Source: Olivibacter sp. SDN3
GTDB lineage: Bacteria; Bacteroidota; Bacteroidia; Sphingobacteriales; Sphingobacteriaceae
NCBI RefSeq assembly: GCF_014334135.1
Contig: NZ_CP060497.1
Coordinates: 2,480,001 to 2,544,000, forward strand
DNA: 64,000 nucleotides
Direction: 5' to 3'
In this document: in pieces, positions 62,883 through 64,000 of the stretch
Position numbering within the stretch: position 1 is the stretch's first letter
Layout: every line of letters begins with the position of its first letter
Program-made: the position numbers and the translations under genes
Notes under the pieces: model-generated
The model's input: the letters and a program-made list of their open reading frames with translations, nothing else
What the model was told of the DNA's origin: nothing
Database searches by the model: none

Positions 62883-63401
62883 TTACGGGGCAACCATACC
62901 CGATTGTACAATATCTGGAACGGTACTGGTGGCTCGCACCGGTATGCTCTTTATAAATACACCTGCGATAGCCATAACTAAGCAAACGCTGTTGAAAATG
63001 ATATGGCCTTCCCATGAAAGTCCTTCGGCAAATCCGCTACAGGCACAGGGCGCATCATAATAGCTGAACCAAAGCAGTGCGATGATATAAGCAATGAAAA
63101 GGGAGAGCAAAAAGACAGAGGAATATAGACCAAATAGCCGCGAGGTCGGAAAAATCAATACCACCGCTAATAGCAGCTCTCCCCAAGGAACAGCCCAACT
63201 GACAATCCCTTCAAATCCTTCCAGTAATGGTGACTTCCCGAGCTCGAAACGAAAATCTTCAAGATCCCGCAGCTTCCCGAAACCTGCTGTTGCCCACATC
63301 AAAGCCAGTAAAACACATACAGGCCATAGCGCCATATTGCACCAGTTAATTTTGATTTGCTGCTTCCATTTTTTAATCCTATGCTGCATACTCTTCATCA
63401 T
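62883..63401 (-). CDS. MauE/DoxX-like membrane protein
   Basis: A 172-residue protein with four membrane segments: MALWPVCVLLALMWATAGFG, SWAVPWGELLLAVVLIFPTS, FLLSLFIAYIIALLWF, and FNSVCLVMAIAGVFIKSIPV. GKLRDLEDFRFELGKSPLLE after the first segment is typical of MauE/DoxX proteins, as is YYDAPCACSGFAEGLSWEGH with its Cys pair. MauE-like proteins support disulfide or electron transfer in the envelope. It is the first gene of the reverse operon. Confidence 0.88.
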   Translation of the reverse strand: MMKSMQHRIKKWKQQIKINWCNMALWPVCVLLALMWATAGFGKLRDLEDFRFELGKSPLLEGFEGIVSWAVPWGELLLAVVLIFPTSRLFGLYSSVFLLSLFIAYIIALLWFSYYDAPCACSGFAEGLSWEGHIIFNSVCLVMAIAGVFIKSIPVRATSTVPDIVQSGMVAP

Positions 63402-63598
63402 TTACCTTCCTTTTTCAAAAGCGGGCTGCCGATCCTTACCAATCAAGCTTTTTACGATCGACAGCCGGCTGCCATGGAACTATCGCCTAGCTTTCGGCTC
63501 CGCTACTCCTCGTTTCCATAAAAGCAAAAGTAAACGCTAAAAGCCGCTTAGGCTATCTCTTTTTGGCCAAGCTGTATAGGCAATTTTGGCCAAAAAGG

Positions 63599-64000
63599 CT
63601 ATTTGCATCGATACTTTTTAATGTATTCGCCGGGTGTAAGTCTATGCCTGGCCTTGAAAAGCTTGCAAAAACGGGCGTGGCTCAGGTTGAAATGGTTGGC
63701 TGTCTGTAAGGAAGAGTAACCTGCATCTGTGAGCAGTTTTGGTGCGAGTAACATTTTTCGGTCGATAACATACTGCCAAAAGCTTTGCCCGGTTATTACT
63801 TTGAATAAACGCCGTAAGCTTCGCTCAGCGAGAGGGTAATTCTTGGCAATATGGTGTAGATCGAGGATATCACCGGCAGCAACGGCTGTTTCTGCATATG
63901 CACTTATCGATTCAATCATTTGCTTGCGGCTTTTTTCTTGTTTTTCCCGTTGCCGCAGGGCGGTGATGCTATTTAACAATAAGTCGATGCTCAGGTTTAA
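63599..64000 (-). CDS. AraC family regulator (partial, runs off the right edge)
   Basis: The frame is open to the last base, so the start is outside the window. The visible part holds the AraC helix-turn-helix: HHIAKNYPLAERSLRRLFKV, YVIDRKMLLAPKLLTDAGYS, LQTANHFNLSHARFCKLFKA, RHRLTPGEYIKKYRCK. A TTG at 63979 is not a plausible start, because NLSIDLLLNSITALRQREKQ continues upstream. It lies 200 bp before the MauE operon on the same strand and may regulate it. Confidence 0.9.
   Translation of the reverse strand, partial: LNLSIDLLLNSITALRQREKQEKSRKQMIESISAYAETAVAAGDILDLHHIAKNYPLAERSLRRLFKVITGQSFWQYVIDRKMLLAPKLLTDAGYSSLQTANHFNLSHARFCKLFKARHRLTPGEYIKKYRCK

Noticed and set aside
1-64000. CRISPR arrays, rRNA and tRNA genes, phage integrase
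   Set aside because: No regular spacer-repeat array, no cloverleaf with CCA-type ends and no tyrosine or serine recombinase ORF was seen.

Overview
The window looks like chromosomal DNA of a Bacteroidota, most likely Sphingobacteriaceae (Sphingobacterium/Pedobacter/Parapedobacter type). Support: two SusC/SusD-type loci, several TlpA-like thioredoxins, DUF6520/MauE genes, and promoters of the Bacteroidota form TTTG-N20-TAnnTTTG. The flanks are ordinary, moderately GC-rich genome. The stretch from about 30 to 53.5 kb is visibly AT-rich, full of broken insertion sequences and rich in defence-like genes. No rRNA, tRNA, CRISPR array or integrase was seen.

1-30 kb: the tail of a SusD gene, then a two-domain GH115/acetylesterase enzyme that suggests a (glucurono)xylan locus; a DUF4239 membrane protein; an OmpA/OmpW-like barrel; a decayed PAS-GAF kinase fused by deletion to a response-regulator piece; a TlpA-like lipid- or cell-surface thioredoxin; an Ntn hydrolase with a C-terminal starch-binding-like domain; an AsmA-like giant; a Crp-type regulator with a membrane protein; a large TPR protein; a winged-helix/nucleotidyltransferase toxin-antitoxin-like pair with a clear promoter and operator; then small redox, epimerase and regulator genes (NmrA-like, class C serine hydrolase, flavin reductase, SDR, AraC, HxlR, SnoaL-like), with remnants of TlpA and RhuM genes between them.

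30-41 kb: a mobile-element graveyard. Two halves of an IS21 istA gene bracket an Old Yellow Enzyme gene and a CMD/AhpD-like gene, both cut by an IS3-family element that itself carries a nonsense codon. A MutS-like ATPase, a TonB-C-like protein, a TPR lipoprotein, an AbiEi/AbiEii pair and a frameshifted ISL3-type transposase follow.

41-53.5 kb: a defence island. A DUF4875 lipoprotein; a subtilisin-like protease and an AAA ATPase (IetS/IetA-like) placed tail to tail; a PIN-type nuclease and a helical unknown; an Abi-alpha (DUF4393) protein; then an operon of GHKL ATPase, STAS-like (DUF4325) protein and PIN nuclease, with an HTH regulator upstream. A roughly 125-bp direct repeat with a palindromic core (TTTCACA-N5-TGTGAAA) lies before both the protease and the first PIN gene. 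The repeats bracket the protease/ATPase pair and may couple it to the PIN gene. The GHKL/STAS/PIN operon is the best candidate here for an undescribed system: it has the parts of a partner-switch sensor wired to a nuclease.

53.5-64 kb: a structured palindromic intergenic element, then a TlpA-SusC-SusD nutrient-uptake operon whose susD is split by an intact-looking IS3-family element, and a reverse-strand cluster AraC - MauE - DUF6520 - unknown membrane-anchored protein. The AraC gene runs off the right edge.
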